Shown: positions 40,501 to 60,548, numbered from the stretch's first letter. The stretch: DNA of 64,000 nt from Misgurnus anguillicaudatus (GCF_027580225.2 NC_073355.2:24455501-24519500), one strand, 5' to 3'. The notes: generated by a model from the sequence alone, not told the origin. Program-made: numbers and translations.

Positions 40501-40510
40501 CCATATTTGG
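40501..40510. promoter_or_regulatory. CArG box with adjacent Ets site (serum response element-like)
   Basis: CCATATTTGG, a second perfect CArG box, preceded by ACTTCCTGTTG. On the other strand the Ets site reads CAGGAAGT. Ets-plus-CArG spacing of a few bases is the classic serum response element layout of FOS and EGR1. It is about 440 bases upstream of the ier2 TATA box. Confidence 0.65.
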
Positions 40511-41437
40511 TTCAAAGCATTTCGTCATACCCCATATCTTAAATGAGCGTCATGCTTCCTCTGCCCATTTACGGGTTACATCCAGCTGTTTTGCGTAAAA
40601 CATTTAACAGTGTTTTTATCGGAAATTACATGTGTGTGTGCATTTCTGTTTCGTTTTCATTTTAATGCTATGATTTTTTTTATCAAAACAAATGTTAATT
40701 TCCTAAAGGTATTTCGCTCACTTTGTTGTATTTATGATACCGAGCGGATAGTGGTAACACTGATATACTGACTTCTTAAATCCGTCCAAATTGGTTTTAA
40801 ACTATCAGCACTGTGTGTAATGGCAACTGCGCCATAATACGCGCACATCTGCAATCCAGGCAGCACGAGCTCCACAACAGCAGCGTGTGCTCAGATATTA
40901 ACAGTGACTAAAGGCCAGCTGAGACGAATGCGCTTTCAAGGTCTGCATAATAATATTGAATAGGCTGACAGCAAGAAACGAGTTCACAGAGTTCCGTACA
41001 TACTCAGCTCAAGTTATTCAACTTATTAAGTGTCGTGCAGCGATGACAAGATCAAATATTTGCCATGTAGAGCGGTTACAGGCGTGCGTGCCTAGGCTAC
41101 GGAGTGGATTACATACAGAAAATAAACTTATGCTTTAAAATACAAAATGTCTAATTAACCTAATGGATGTCTTTTAATTAATCCAACAGTATTAATTACA
41201 TGTAGATGGAGTAAAGCTTAGAGTTAAGATATTAAACATCACCGCGCTAATTTTAAATTATGTCATTATTTTTATGAAACATAAATGCAGTTAAGTATTA
41301 AAACTTTTTAAATGAAGGTTCCCACATTGAAATGTATTAAGTGAACTGAAAATGCATATCATTTTAATATTTGTGTAATATAAGCATCACAACAATATAT
41401 GTAAAGCCCATTGTATGATACTACACTCATGTTATTA
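40511..41437. other. ier2 distal upstream / intergenic DNA
   Basis: No gene recognised. It includes GCGTCATGC and other CGTCA half-sites near 40.55 kb. It is probably ier2 promoter-proximal DNA grading into intergenic sequence. Confidence 0.35.
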
Positions 41438-41833
41438 TAGACCCTTCTACTGTTTGTATACAATGATGACGTAGCAACGTATGCGCGCGCATCTTGGCAT
41501 CTGAAGTATGGAAAGAATCAGCAGTGAAGTAACACAGACAGAGAAAGATATTTTAAAAAGTTAACTTTATTAACACAGCTACCAGATCCGTGTACTATGG
41601 ATAGAAGACATTAGCAGATGGCCAAATATAAAGTGGCCAGATACATTATATACGTATATTAGTATATTATATTAGTGCAACCAAATGCAACAATCAAACG
41701 TTTTGATGCTGAGAAACCGTTTTAATAAACTTTCTGAGTTGCTCACACGTTAGAACCACTGGGGAATAACACAACTTCCGTTGCCAAAATGCGCGCGCAG
41801 GCTATTTGATCACGCGCGCTGTAAAAGGGCCTA
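41438..41833. repeat. Inverted-repeat element with GCGCGC arms
   Basis: The left end TAGACCCTTCTACTG and the right end CTGTAAAAGGGCCTA are imperfect inverted copies. Just inside, GCGCGCGCATCTTGGCATC pairs with GTTGCCAAAATGCGCGCGC. About 400 bases, non-coding. Confidence 0.6.
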
Positions 41834-41959
41834 AAAGCCAGGCTTCAAATTATCAATTTTATACCATAATTACCTGTACCTTCTTACATAAGAAACATTT
41901 ATTTATTACTATGTAGATACTAAAACACTTTAACAAATAAAGAGCCAAAGAGGACACAA

Positions 41960-44900
41960 AAACCTTTGTTACAAACTTTTATTAAGATATTCAGCTGTAT
42001 TCTTTGACTTTTCTCTTACTCTTTTTTTATTTGTACAGTAGTTAATGTGCAATTACTTTTGATAATATTGGGTCACAGTTAGGGATTCACAAAGTTATTG
42101 GCACTTTGAACACAGACAGAATGGAGTGGATGAGCACTGGCATTACAGGGTCACTGCATGAGCACAGCTGGGTATGGGTTACAACTCATGCTGATAGTGC
42201 ACGACTAACAATCAAACTTCATTAGTGCTTCTATGTAATATACAGTATATAGATTTGTATAGGGATGTAGTTATAGAAAGTGAGACACTGCATCGTAAAA
42301 AAATCGGTTTTCAACCAGTTCATTGATTTGAGGGTTAAAGCAAACTGATATCATCCCCATCCTGTCTGTATTTCTCTGTAACCGATACCACGTCCAGACG
42401 TAAATTCGTCCGGCTGTCGCACGTTACTTTACCGAAACGTTTGCAAAATTGGGTCATCGTCATCATTAACGCCATTTTCTTCATAAATCTCGTATCAGGG
42501 AGAAGATTGAAAGCAGAGTGTTAGGGAACAGAATGCAACACGCAGAGAAAGAGGTGGTGAGAGTCTTTATGTGTTGCGTCTGTTATTTAGAGTGGAATAG
42601 CAGCGCTGCATTCTGGGTAAAGAGGCTTGGGTTGAGAAAACATAGCAAAAAATTGCAAGCTAAGGGTAAAACCTGCAAATACAGCTAGCATCTGTCGCTC
42701 CCGAAAGACAAGCCTGATTTCTGCCTTTGCAGAGGGAAGATACATTCGCTGTTTCAATGAGTGTTTGCGTATTAGTTTTTAATACACCGCGCGCTCACAT
42801 GCCTTTAGTGACCAACCAGTTTACAAATTCACAATGCACAGTACCCCAACAGTCTGTACTATAAGGAAGAATAGTCTGCAAAACTCTCACGCTCTTTCTC
42901 CACCCATGCGAGCGGAGCGTCTGTCATCTATCTGCTCTCTGTGCTCTGTAACACAGTCAGACTGAATTGCAAGGTGCCGGGGAGCAGGTCTATAAACGTG
43001 AACCCCAGAAAAGGTGCTTTACTCAGGCACAGAAATCAGACAGATAGGCAGTGTGATATGGACATCCCGGCCTTTTCAACACTGGTCCCTTTGTTTCTAC
43101 CATACACATCCCTTAAGAAACCTTCAAATGTTGGGAAAATCTAGGAAGGCCTTAAATAAAGGAATTAAGTTCTTTAAAAGCGTGTAGTTTCCGTGCCACC
43201 TGCGTTAAGCCCTCCGCCAGCTATTGAGCTCAAAAATAAACAGCTCCGCCCCAAAACCACGACATTGGTTGGTGCTCTAGGTGCTCAAACAAACAGAGCA
43301 ATGTTTTGATAGTGCCACAGAGGCGCAGGCATCAACCAAAGCTGGGATAGGAGAAAGTATTTTAACATTGACATACAATGACACACTTCACCTTTGACCG
43401 AACTCAACAGGAGCAAAGCCATCTTTAGTGGTGACTCAGTCTCCATAAGACTTTCTCTCAGGTATGACACCACCTGGTGTTGACTGCAAGAAGTAAATCC
43501 GAGCTGCAGCAACGACACACAGACAGCAGGTGGCGTGTGGACACAACAGTTCCTCTCCAGCAACGCATGCAGCATATGTGATCTGTGCCATCAAAATGGA
43601 GGACGCATAAACACTGGCACAGTCATAACCAGCAAGAGGAGAGAGAAACGCCACTGCTTTACCTCCCACCCAAACATACACACAGTCTGTCTCCCACAGT
43701 CCTCCTCAAAAGGCACCAGTGACCAAGGAGGCCTTTAACATCTAAAGGATAGCACACATAGCACCAATATGTCCCTCGCAACAACCCCACCTTCCCAGAA
43801 CTTTAGTCGATACAAAGAAATGAAAAAATACTCAGTACTCTATCATCAGCCAAACGACTCTATATTGTATCCTTAAAAAAACTTGGCAAGTCAACTCTTT
43901 CGTCTTGAATTAGTAGTATTTTAAAAGTAAATACAGTACATATGGTCTGTTAAAAGAAAATAATGGAGAAAAGAAATGGATGCATGCACATCTGTGAGAC
44001 AGTTTTAAAGCCAGATGTTGATGTTTTGCAAGCTTGTCAATGTTATACATTTTCTGCAAAAGAGGCATTATTGTTTTCTGGTCCAAAAACGCTAAAACGA
44101 GGTCGCCAGTCGGACCCGAACCAGACTGCTAAGAAGTAAACCTGCCCGTAGTTCACTTTATTTGCTACGACTTTTGCCTGGAAACAAAACAAATGAACGA
44201 GGAAAAAAACTACAATTTCCAGATATACAAACAGCAGGTAAGCCAGACTTGGTTATGCAAATGAAAGAAACAAAGAGTAAACGTGAGCTAAAACAAAAGG
44301 GGTGAAAGACCTAATGTAAGCCATCATTTAAAAAGACAAATGACCTGTTAAAAACGTGGTCGAAATCTGTTCAACAGTCTCTTCAATATTTACATCAGTA
44401 TTCCGCGTGGCTGGTCGGACACAGGGGTGCATCCCGCTCGAGACCAGACACACACACACACTAATTTAGTCCAAAAACCATCGAGTACGCTCTACAAAAA
44501 GGTGCACAATCCATCAATCTCCTCTACAAAAAAAGGTGCAAAAAGCTCTAGTTCAATCTACGAAAAGGTGCAAAGAGGTCAATTTCCTCTATCAGAAATA
44601 GGGGCAGCTACTGTATGAGTCCCAGGAGATCAGCAGCCCAACGCAATGATAACACACACACACACGTAAAGGTTTTAGACTACTTGGCTATAAAATATTT
44701 AAATAGCCCAAAGTATTAGATTTCTGTTTAAGCCAGGCATGTGCATTTAAAGCCAAGCCTGACCGAACATTAAGATATCACCTGGTATCTCATTCAAATC
44801 CTGAATGGAAATCTGGGCATATGCAAAAGTTGATGGGTTATAGCAAACTTTCAAATGGCCGAATTACTTTAAAAGCATCCGTGCAGGATGTGCCTCCAAT

Positions 44901-46447
44901 GCACAAACACAGAAACAAACATACCTTAAATCCCCGAATCAACACATCACCCACATGCAAACACACACTGCCAACTATGTGCAAGGAATGTATACAGATG
45001 GTGACTTGGGCGGACACAGACATGCTTGCCTAAGCGAGCACAGACACACTTTCACACATGCGCACATACACACACGCGCACAGCTGCCCAAACAGGGACA
45101 TGGGCAACATCGTTCTGTGCCTCTTCTCCTGGGACACAGGCAATGTAAACCCTCCTCCACTCCCAAACGCACACAAAAGTCAGTCCCAAACCTTAAGACA
45201 GTAAAGTGATTAACAATGAGAAGCGCAACTTCTCTTCCTCCTTGGGCTGCAAATGTCTTTGTGTGGAAGTGGGGAGAAAGCTAAAAGACTTCTAATAACA
45301 TTTAAAACACATTATTCTGACTTTTTAATAAAAACTGATCTTGAATCTGCCTACAACAGTTCTTTGTCATTGAGAGCAGCCAGTTTGTATTACTCTTGGC
45401 AGCACAATCAATTGAACAAAGTCGTACATCGGTGGTCAAAACTGGCAACGGACAGACTGAACGGCCAATCAGATTCAGTCTCGGCGATTGCGTGAACATT
45501 AAAAAGGCCAAGCACCAATCTTTTAAGATAATCCTCCTTATGCAAAAATAGTCCTTTTTACCATTTCCACTTAGTAAGGTGTCACAAACATAGAAATAAA
45601 AATAAGGCAAAAAAAAAACAATACAAAGAGATTTTAAAACAATCCCTCTCTATCTCTCGTGCCCCTTAAAGGTGCCATCAGTTTAGTTATATATATATAT
45701 ATATTTTTATCCTTTACAATCCTTAATCTTTCATCAACTCTGGATTTATATCATATGCAGTACAAAAGCAGAAGGAGAGAGGAGAGAACAGCAACGTAAA
45801 ACAAAGAACGTGGCAGAGTAAGATCCCACATATTTTTGAGAGGAATGGAAGGAGAGGAGGATATCGAATTCTTTCCGTTTTAGACAGAACGAGAGACAGA
45901 ATATGCAACCTACTTCTCCTCTCACTGCTTTTTTCATCTGCTGTTCCTTAGATCGTATGATGAACACATTCGCTGTCTCTCTCTCTCTCACTCTTTTGGG
46001 CCAAATACGATCGGCTCACATAGCCTGGTGCTACAAACTAATACATTCAATTTCGTTACAGTGAAATCAGGGAACCTCAGCCTCCAGTAGAGCATGTGTG
46101 TGTTGGTGTGTGCGAGACACCGGAAAAATTTTCCTGGTCCTAATTAGGTACTTAGTATTGTGACTATATATTCATTGCAGAGCATGGAGGCAACTTCTGT
46201 GCAAAAAGGGTTATTCAGCAAAAAACAAACAAACAAAAAAACAATTGGAAATGGTGCCGTCATAAACCCCTTGCGTTCCTCCTTACAGTAGCCTTTACAG
46301 ACCATGAAACTTCTCCAATCTCCTACCCGACTCTCCCTTCCCATCCCAGGCAAAAGCAGCAGAGCCCAGAGTCACGCAGCAGGGTGGGAGGTGGGTGCGA
46401 AGTGGGGCGGCAGAGGGGATGGGGCAGGGCTTTCCTCGCTGGGTCAC
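41960..46447 (-). other. nacc1: Probable nacc1 3' UTR
   Basis: A long, largely repeat-free stretch directly after the nacc1 stop. A - strand AATAAA is at 41978-41983. Mammalian NACC1 also has a long 3' UTR, but 4.5 kb is my inference and the real end may be nearer the stop. It contains several AAAGGTGC-type short repeats at 44495-44575, CA-rich tracts near 45.0 kb, and an AT run at 45690-45704. Confidence 0.45.
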
Positions 46448-52412
<5,965 letters not shown>

Positions 52413-53984
52413 GGCGCTATGGCCAGCACCGCCACAGAAATCTGAGAGGAAGAGAAAAAGAGACAGATGGAAAAGAAAGAAAGAGATCATTGTAAGCAGC
52501 ATTCTCTCGGTGGAGAGCATAGTAGTTCATCCCAGAAGACTCGCTGCCAACCATCATTTGCTTTAAATGCAGTGAAATTGTCGCAAAAGGCAATAGCCTA
52601 TTACATGAAAAAGAAAGTTAGTTGTACCACAGGAGCAAGCTTGTATACACCTTTATCAGACTCGTCTTACAACATCCAGCCTGCAAATAATAGGGGGTTG
52701 GTGAGCAGACTCTAAAAACCTGTGAGCGGGATGTGACTGCTAATCTGAATGAGATGGTGATTCAGCTGAGACAGAGATAAAATGGCACTCTTTACAGTAC
52801 TACAGCGGGGAGGGCGAGAGAGGGAGAGAGAAAGAGAGATTCAAAACCTCACAGTGATTGAGGTCATAGTTGAGGAAGTGTGCGGAAAACAATGGGCTTT
52901 GACTGACACTGCGGTCCGTCCTATTACTACTAAATGTGACACCATGAGCAAAGCCATCATTGAAGCTCAAAAGGAAATCCACTGTAAACAGTTAACTTTC
53001 ACTTTCTGCTTTTATACGGCTACTCAGCATGTTACTATGGAGTTCAAAACTTCTGCAACAACATTGTCAATTTCCTCGTGTGAACAATTTTGCAAGTCAC
53101 CAAACTGTCTTGATACACCAAGTATACGCCGTATTCCATAACTTTCCAAGAACTGACTTTCTTAATCCATATGAACATTATATGGCCTATTGTTCGGAAA
53201 TAAACTTAACAGCCTAACTGTACAGCCCTCTAATCATGGGTAACTTAAACAACGTGGCTGTGCGCTGAATTAATCGTCCATCTCAAAATAACTCTTACTC
53301 GCAAAGCACTGCCAAACATGAGACTATGATGTGATATACTTCACACGTCCAGATCGGACCGTGCTAACCGAACAACGGCCTGTAAGGGAGAACATCTGGG
53401 CAAATGTTACACACACAGAAATCACTGATTCTGACATCTGATCACACGGATCTAATAGGACGTTCATGGTAAAAGAAGTACCCTCTTTGTTTGACTTCTC
53501 CCCAACTCCCCCCTCCTCCCCTGCATGCACAAACACAAGCCATAGACATCAGACAAAACGGCTTGTTTACAGTTGGCCAGAGAGCAGCGGCACACATGCA
53601 CACCGAGAAAGAGAGAGAGGACGCGGGTTTATTTAAGAACTTTTCCTTCAGTGGGGGAGGAGATAGGACACCATAGGTATGATTATCACAGTGTGTGGGG
53701 GGCAAACAACCTTTATAGGCTTTACATACTGCCCTGTACGGAACATGCAAAGAGTAAACAGACAATAACCACTACTTTTACATTTATGCATATGGCCGAC
53801 ACGGTAAGTTACTTACAGTGCATTCAAGATATACATTTCATTTGCATTCAAGGGATTGAGCCTTGCATTTTACCTCACAAGTTACTCTTTCAAAACAAAC
53901 TATCAGGTAGAGATATCTAATGCAGATATTCTCAATCACAATCTCTAGAGTATAGCTTATAATTTATGTTGAATAGAGTGTTGT

Positions 53985-55100
53985 GCCACTTCTCTCAAAG
54001 TAACAAAGTAGCTTAACTACATAAAAATATGTAGTATTATTTACTATTTGTATAGTAAACAGAAGTAAATTGTAGCTTGTTTTACTATACAGCATACTTA
54101 GTTAATGTATAGTACCGTATTTCTTTAGTATTAACTAGTGAATTGACAAATTACATAGCTAGTAAACACTGTAGTATACTTAGAATTAGAATTATTATTT
54201 TCTATAGTAAACTGTAGTAATTTGTAGTATACTGTAGCATATACTATAAACTACGTTTTATAATGAATACTATGGCAGTGGTTCTCGAACTTTTTCGGCG
54301 AGCGGCCCCTCTTGGGTACGGTGCATCCCTTCATGGCCCCACAAAGAAAATGCACGACAAACCTTTTAAAATTTGAATTAAACAAAACATATTAAATTAT
54401 ACTGTTGGTTAGTAGCCTTATTTTTCTGTGATGTAATCACACCAAATTTATGATGAATAAATGTATTTTACTAAACGTTATTAACCTGGGGCCCCCCTGG
54501 CACCATCTCCGGGGCCCCAGTTTGAGAACCACTGTACTATAGTATTCTGTAGTACTAAATATAATGAATTGGCAGACTGCAGTAAATACTGTAGTTTACT
54601 TTAGTATTTACTATAGTAAACTATAGTAATTTTTAGCATACTGGAGTATATTATACTACTGTAGTAAATACTGCAGATTAGTTTAGCATTTGCTTTAGTT
54701 AACTGTAGTAAATATTAGTATAGTATAGTAATTACAACACTTTGTTAATGAATACTAAATTTTTGTATTAGTAACTAACGTTATAGTAAATTGACTGTAC
54801 ACTGTAGTAAAATTACAACACTTTGTTAATACATACTTCATTTTTGTATTAGTAGCTATAGTAAATTGACCGAGTTAGTAAATACTGTACTGTACTTAGT
54901 ATTTATTAGTGAACTGTAATACACTGTAGTATATTACAGTAATATTACTACACTTTGTTAAGATATACCACACTGCTTTGTTAGTGCTAACTACAGTAAA
55001 CTGACAAACTTTAGTGTAAATAGTTTATTCTGGTAAGGTTAAAAAACACTACAGTATCTTAGAATTTTACTACAGTTTACTATAGTAAATACTTAAGTAC
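53985..55100. repeat. Degenerate TACTGTAG/AGTAAA array with a hAT MITE inside
   Basis: About 1.1 kb of variants of ACTGTAGTAAA, TATAGTA and GTATACT on both strands, not in strict tandem register. Bases 54276-54534 are a separate hAT MITE (CAGTGGTTCTCGAACTTTTT ... GTTTGAGAACCACTG) flanked by TACTATGG and TACTATAG. All lie in nacc1 intron 1. Confidence 0.75.
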
Positions 55101-55199
55101 ACTAAATTATTTTGTCATATGGCTACATATACCTGAATTTACCTTATATGTTTAAAAAAGATACAGCTTCACAAATCCAGTAAATACTGTGGTGCCAAA

Positions 55200-56560
55200 T
55201 CTGTGGGATGGAAGTAACGTTACAGACGCAGTCACGTCGATGCACGAGACAACGCATTTTATATAACAATGCAGAAGACAGTATAGACAATGATAAACAG
55301 CAAACCTTTGGCCGCCAGTGCTGCCCGTACAGCAGTGTTGTGCGGCGGCAGGTTAACCGTGTGTCAGTCAATCTGCCCACTCGTCCGTCCGTCCTGAGTC
55401 CTGCCACGGGCCGGAGGTTAGAAATGATGGCAAACGCGCTTACTATGACCCACTCTGTGAGATATGCAGCACCTACATGCGAGCGAGCACAAACGCGTTC
55501 AGCGCGGGGTGGGGGAAATCGCCGCGATCACACAAAATGAGTTTGCCAAGGCGGTACACATCTGCCGCTGTTGTCCCGTGTTTGCCAATGCACCGCATCG
55601 AGAGCGTGCCTACATCCTCGGGCCTAGACGGGTCCGATTCGAGCACCCGGAGCGGAGCTGCTTAGCACAACTGTACCGCTAAAATTTGGGTTCGCCCCGT
55701 TCTCCACGCCACTACAACACAAGTGTATCGCTCGAGATTCTACCGATGCATGGGCTTGAGGATAAAAATAATCTCTTTGACGCCCGATTGCATAGTTTTT
55801 CATCCCACGGAATTTAAAGTTAATGTTGCTTAGCCATTTCGCGCTAGTTCAGACACCCCACCTTATCTTATTTTACAGACATCAACAGGTCATCCCGGGA
55901 CAAATGCACGAACTGGGGGCGAGCCAGACTAAACCAGCGCTGACAGTAGGGGGGGTCAGTTAGACACCGCCAATAAGAAAATGATTTAACTACTCGTCGC
56001 CACAACAACATCAATCACAGTCAACGTGGTGTCCTCAAATAAATCAAAAACATTAGCGCTGCTACATTAAAACGATCCAGCGATGTTGTGTTTTAATACG
56101 AGCCATATCTGACTCCGGAACATCTGCCAGCGCGAGTGTTCAGCCATGTCAGTGAGGTCGGCGAAGTGGTTAAACTTTTGTTGGTACATTAGTCTGTGCC
56201 CATCCCCCACCGCGCACCTTCCCCAAAACAATACCCCCCAAAAATCTCAAAGCCATCGGATTTCAGCCAAAATGCCTGAACGACCGAGGACAGTCGCTCG
56301 CCCGCCGTCCGCGGGTCTCACACAGCCTCACATGACCCGGCGCGGATACTCGAAGGCGGGATACTCACCCCTTAGCTGGAAGCCGTTTCAAAGTGTTTCA
56401 ATGGAGTCCGACGCGCTCGCTCTCCTTCACTCTCTCGCCTCGTCTGTCTCGCGCTGGAAACAGCCATTCATTGTGGGCACAGGCGCGAAGTCGATCGCAG
56501 AGCTATCGATTCCAAACTCTTTTCCAGCGGGATACGGAGCGCAGAGTCACTGATCATGCA
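55200..56560. promoter_or_regulatory. nacc1: CpG-rich block, probable nacc1 promoter and first exon region
   Basis: CG dinucleotides are far denser than in the surrounding AT-rich DNA. On the - strand, AAGGG|GTGAGT gives a good donor (intron start at 56368), so a non-coding first exon from about 56369 up to around 56550 is plausible. The transcription start cannot be seen. Open frames of 110-135 codons here look like CpG-island artefacts. Confidence 0.5.
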
Positions 56561-58640
56561 TAGACTAGACATGACTCCCCATCGTCACTCAATCGCATGA
56601 TCATCACAGGCGCAGCCTCAATGCCAGGAGACCTATCCAGCGCTGAGATGTATTTGCGCATAGGCTGGCACAGCAACAGCGAAATGAGCCACCGCCTCGT
56701 TTCCATACGTGCGCAAAAAGTAGGCCATGCGTCTCTGCGTCTCAGACACATCCCCAATTAGAGCGAGCAGGAACGCCATGAACTCATAACTATATTCATC
56801 GAAGGGACATTGACGCGTTTTAACGCTTTCACCAATTTAAGTTATATTAAACGACATTTAGTTCTTTTCTTGCCTCCCAAAAACAGCGTCCTGACTCCTG
56901 CTGTATTATTTTTTTGCCTTTAATAATTCCCACATATTTAACCAAAGCAAGAAATAAACTATAATTTATTGCAACAGTTAGATCAAATAGAAAATATAAT
57001 AACCACTGTAAAGTTTTAGTCAGGTGGGTGATTTAGTCAGGTGGGTAAATCTTTTATCAAAAAATTTACATTGCAAGAATCATACTCACTGTAGGTTCGG
57101 ATAATCCATTTAAGGTGGTCGCCAACGTGAACAAGACCAAAATCTGCAGGTCATACGTGTAATTCTAATGAACAGGGAAAACTATATGAGCACGTGACGT
57201 CATAGGCTGGCCCTATAGATGTCCTTACATTACCCCAGTGAGCTGCATTTACAATTGCATTTTTGTGCCTGAAGAAACGTGCGCACAGGCTTCCGTAGTC
57301 ACGATTTGGTGAAAGTGAAAATACCGGGTTGCCAGATTGGTGTAAGATTATGATTAGACAGTAATTTAGTTTGTATGGTATAGTTTTTTATATAGTGTGT
57401 AAATCGGAAAATAACTAGATTAACTATTATTAATATTATTAATGATAATTCTAATAATAAATTCAAAAGAGTTATGGATACAAAAACATATCTGCTGCTA
57501 AATCACTACCAGTGTTGATTTTGCTTTAAGGGAAATAATTGATTATTGATTATGAATACCAAATAAAAGCTTACGTAGAATAAATTAGCATAAGCACTTT
57601 TTAATTTTCCTCTTTGGGATGTATTTTATTTAAACACAAATATGCTAAGGGGTTTTGTCTGCAGAAATGCTAAACCTATAACTAGGTTGGCCTTGACTAG
57701 AATACAATAAAATGTGTTTGTTATCCTTTGATCCTAAACACACCCATTTACATTATTCACACATAGCCTAAGAAAATCCTGAGGTACTTGAAACGGTTGC
57801 TGTAAACCTTATGCTATACATGCATTTACAAACAATAGATGTACTGCCCTCTAGTGGAATTATTATAATATGTGACCCAGTCTATGAAATCCAAGTAAAA
57901 GTCATTTTTGTGATTTACTGATTTCACAAATAGGGTCACATATATCGTCTTCTACGTTAAGAATTATATTTAAACACTTGTATAGCTGCTGTATTTAAAT
58001 ATATGACAAATCAAAAGTACTTTTACACTTATGTTTCCAATACCAATGATGTTTCCAATACTGTTTGCAATACCAATTACAGAAAGACTCTCCTTGAGAT
58101 AAATCTGGAGATAAAAGCCTTGCTCAAAGTCACAGTTGTAACAGTATTACTGAATGGCTAACAGTTTGCCTCAGGCAGGGATGAAACTGATGTTTTTGTT
58201 TTAATGAGATAATAGTTTGGTTCAAGTAGGCTAGAAAACTCATTTCTCCAAACCACATGCAGCATCTTGTGTATAATTCAGGACTCATCATCTTTTATTG
58301 TCTTCTTTTAGATCAGCACATAATATTTCAGCACCTTTATTATAAGCTTATATGTAATCCTCTCTCTCTATGAATAAATAAAAATAAGCTATATACATTA
58401 CAATAATAATCCATATGAATAAAATATTCACAGAAATAAATATTATAATGTTATAATTTCTAGTGAATTAATTTTTTAAATAGACTTTATTTTTATTTTT
58501 AAAAATGTACTCTATTTTTTTGCAAATAAAGTTAATTCTTATTGACATTCTTGCACTAATTGTTACTTCATACCAAATCTTAAAATGGTGAAATGTTCTC
58601 ACTACCTTTTTTTGTAAATGTAGGAAATTGTATGTGTGTT
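56561..58640. other. Intergenic DNA upstream of nacc1
   Basis: No gene recognised. Contains a small palindromic repeat at 57869-57943 (ATATGTGACCC ... GGGTCACATAT) and otherwise plain AT-rich sequence. Confidence 0.45.
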
Positions 58641-58645
58641 TTTAA

Positions 58646-58897
58646 AGGGATAGTTCACCCAAAAATGAAAATTCTGTCATCATGTACTCCCCCGTAATGT
58701 TGCTCAAAACCAATGAGTTTCTTTTTTTCCTGTTGAAGATATTTCAATGAATGATGGTAATCATCACGCAGTTGTCGCCAGTAACTAACTTCCATAGTAG
58801 GAAAAACAAATACTTATGTGTAAATATCTTCTATTTTTTCAACAGAATAAAGAAAGGTAAGTACATGATGCCAGAATTTCATTTTTGGGTGAACTAT
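58646..58897. repeat. TTAA-flanked MITE (AAAGGGATAGTTCAC family)
   Basis: Begins AGGGATAGTTCACCCAAAAA and ends TTTTTGGGTGAACTAT, with TTAA at 58642-58645 and 58898-58901. It is followed at 58945-59195 by a palindromic element rich in AGTGCTATATA and TAGCACTAAAA, the same family as 36757-36972. Confidence 0.85.
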
Positions 58898-59980
58898 TTA
58901 ACTATTGTTGATTTGTTTTCAAAGTAAAACATGAACTATGAACTATACACATAGTGCTAAATAGCACTAAAAGCTTGTAATTATAGGGGAACCATTTTTA
59001 GTGCTATATAACCTATAAAGCACATATGAAGAACCATCTGGGGGTAAAATATAGCACCAAATATGGTTCTATATAGCACAATAGGGTTCTACACATGTGC
59101 CACATAGGTGCTATATGGCACTTAAAATGGTTCCCCTATGATTAAAAGCCAGTGAACCACTTTTAGTGCTATTTAGCACTGTTTGTTTTTAGAGTGGTAT
59201 TTGGACAAACACACACACAATATAATAATAGACTCAGTGTGTGTTTGTATACAGGTTCAGCTGTACTCGTACTAAGCACTTGTAAATGTGAGGGCCAAGT
59301 TTTTGAAAAAATTTTAGGACATTAGGCACTCACTTGTAAAAAGGACCAAAAATCGGGCAGATTGTGTTTTTATTAAATGTAATGTCAACATTTTCTTGTT
59401 CGGTTTATGAAAGACCATTACCCTGATGTGAAAACAACGAGAGTCTATAAAATGCACTCACTATTGCTAATAGTCACAAATAAATAATAACTGCGCTAGT
59501 TTTCCATATAACATACAACATTTTTACGGGCCCTTGGCATCTGCAGAAAACTCTCACTAAAGTAAATTTGTCACCGCTGACGGCAGCTGGCGTGTGGCTG
59601 TGTTTGCCTGCTTAAAATGACAAGCATAGTTAATTCCCAGCTTGAGCACAGATCGTCTGGAGAAAGGAGTGCTCCTCTGACAGATGGCAGGAGTAAGTAG
59701 GAAAAGCTCTTTAGCTCATCATAGACTGACTCGATGCAGTTTCTTCTGATGACCACTTGATGGCAGCACGTGTACATTATTATTATAACCTGCTAAAGAT
59801 GCTGAAAGCAGGTATAAATTATCCTTATGGGTCACAGACATAATGTGAACACCCTGATAGCCTTTAGAGATCAATATAATGTCAACTACTAGTCACATAT
59901 ATTGGCAAATTATATTAAAGAAGTTGAAAATGTATAAACCAGAAATATCTAAAAAAAAAAAAAGTTTAACATTTAGGCTA

Positions 59981-60196
59981 CCCCCAGTTTCACAGACAAG
60001 GTTGTCTTAAACGAAAACACATGCTTGAGCTGTCTGAATTTCTACAAAAAACTTGCAATGACAGATCTATTGATTTGTCTGAAGATAAACACCAGTAACA
60101 GTTTTCTAAGGCATGTGTATAAAAGATGCTTAAACACCTTAATTTACATAAGGCTTAGTCCTGGCTTTAGCTAAGCTTGTCTGTGAAACCAGGCCC
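59981..60196. repeat. Short inverted-repeat element
   Basis: CAGTTTCACAGACAAGGTT at the left and AAGCTTGTCTGTGAAACCAG at the right are inverted copies. Same family as the outer element at 2366-3359, without the insertion. Confidence 0.75.
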
Positions 60197-60273
60197 TAAA
60201 CTCATATTAAAGCTCACATGAACCTATTTAGGCTATTAGTTCTGAGATTAAAATGGAGACTTCACTTCATTAA

Positions 60274-60548
60274 AGCAACACTATGAAGTTTCCATGTAAA
60301 AATGACTTACAGCTCCCCCATGTGGTTGAAAAGAGCCAAAGTGCCTGGTATCAGACACTCTTCTGCAGGCAGGGGGAGGGGCGGGGCTGTGTTTCCTACC
60401 CTCCACCGCCACTTTCAGAGTGTGCTTGTAGCAGCTAGGAGGCTGCTCAGGTTGCAGCAACAGTACAATTTGTCCAGTTAAAAGTTGTTCTATCACTGAA
60501 ATAATTTTAGAGACATTATTTAAAGGTAAAAAACTACATAGTGTTGCT
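60274..60548. repeat. TTAA-flanked MITE (AGCAACACTATG)
   Basis: Left AGCAACACTATGAAGTTT, right AAACTACATAGTGTTGCT, inverted, with TTAA at 60270-60273 and 60549-60552. 275 bases, non-coding. Confidence 0.85.

Noticed and set aside
52413..52520. 36 extra codons before the nacc1 MAQTLQM start
   Set aside because: The segment contains the CT-rich tract and CTCTCAG acceptor at 52442, so most of it is intron. Mammalian NACC1 starts at MAQTLQM.
56146..56553. 135-codon + strand frame near the nacc1 first exon
   Set aside because: Low stop-codon density in a CpG-rich block; no domain, and antisense to the probable nacc1 promoter and first exon.
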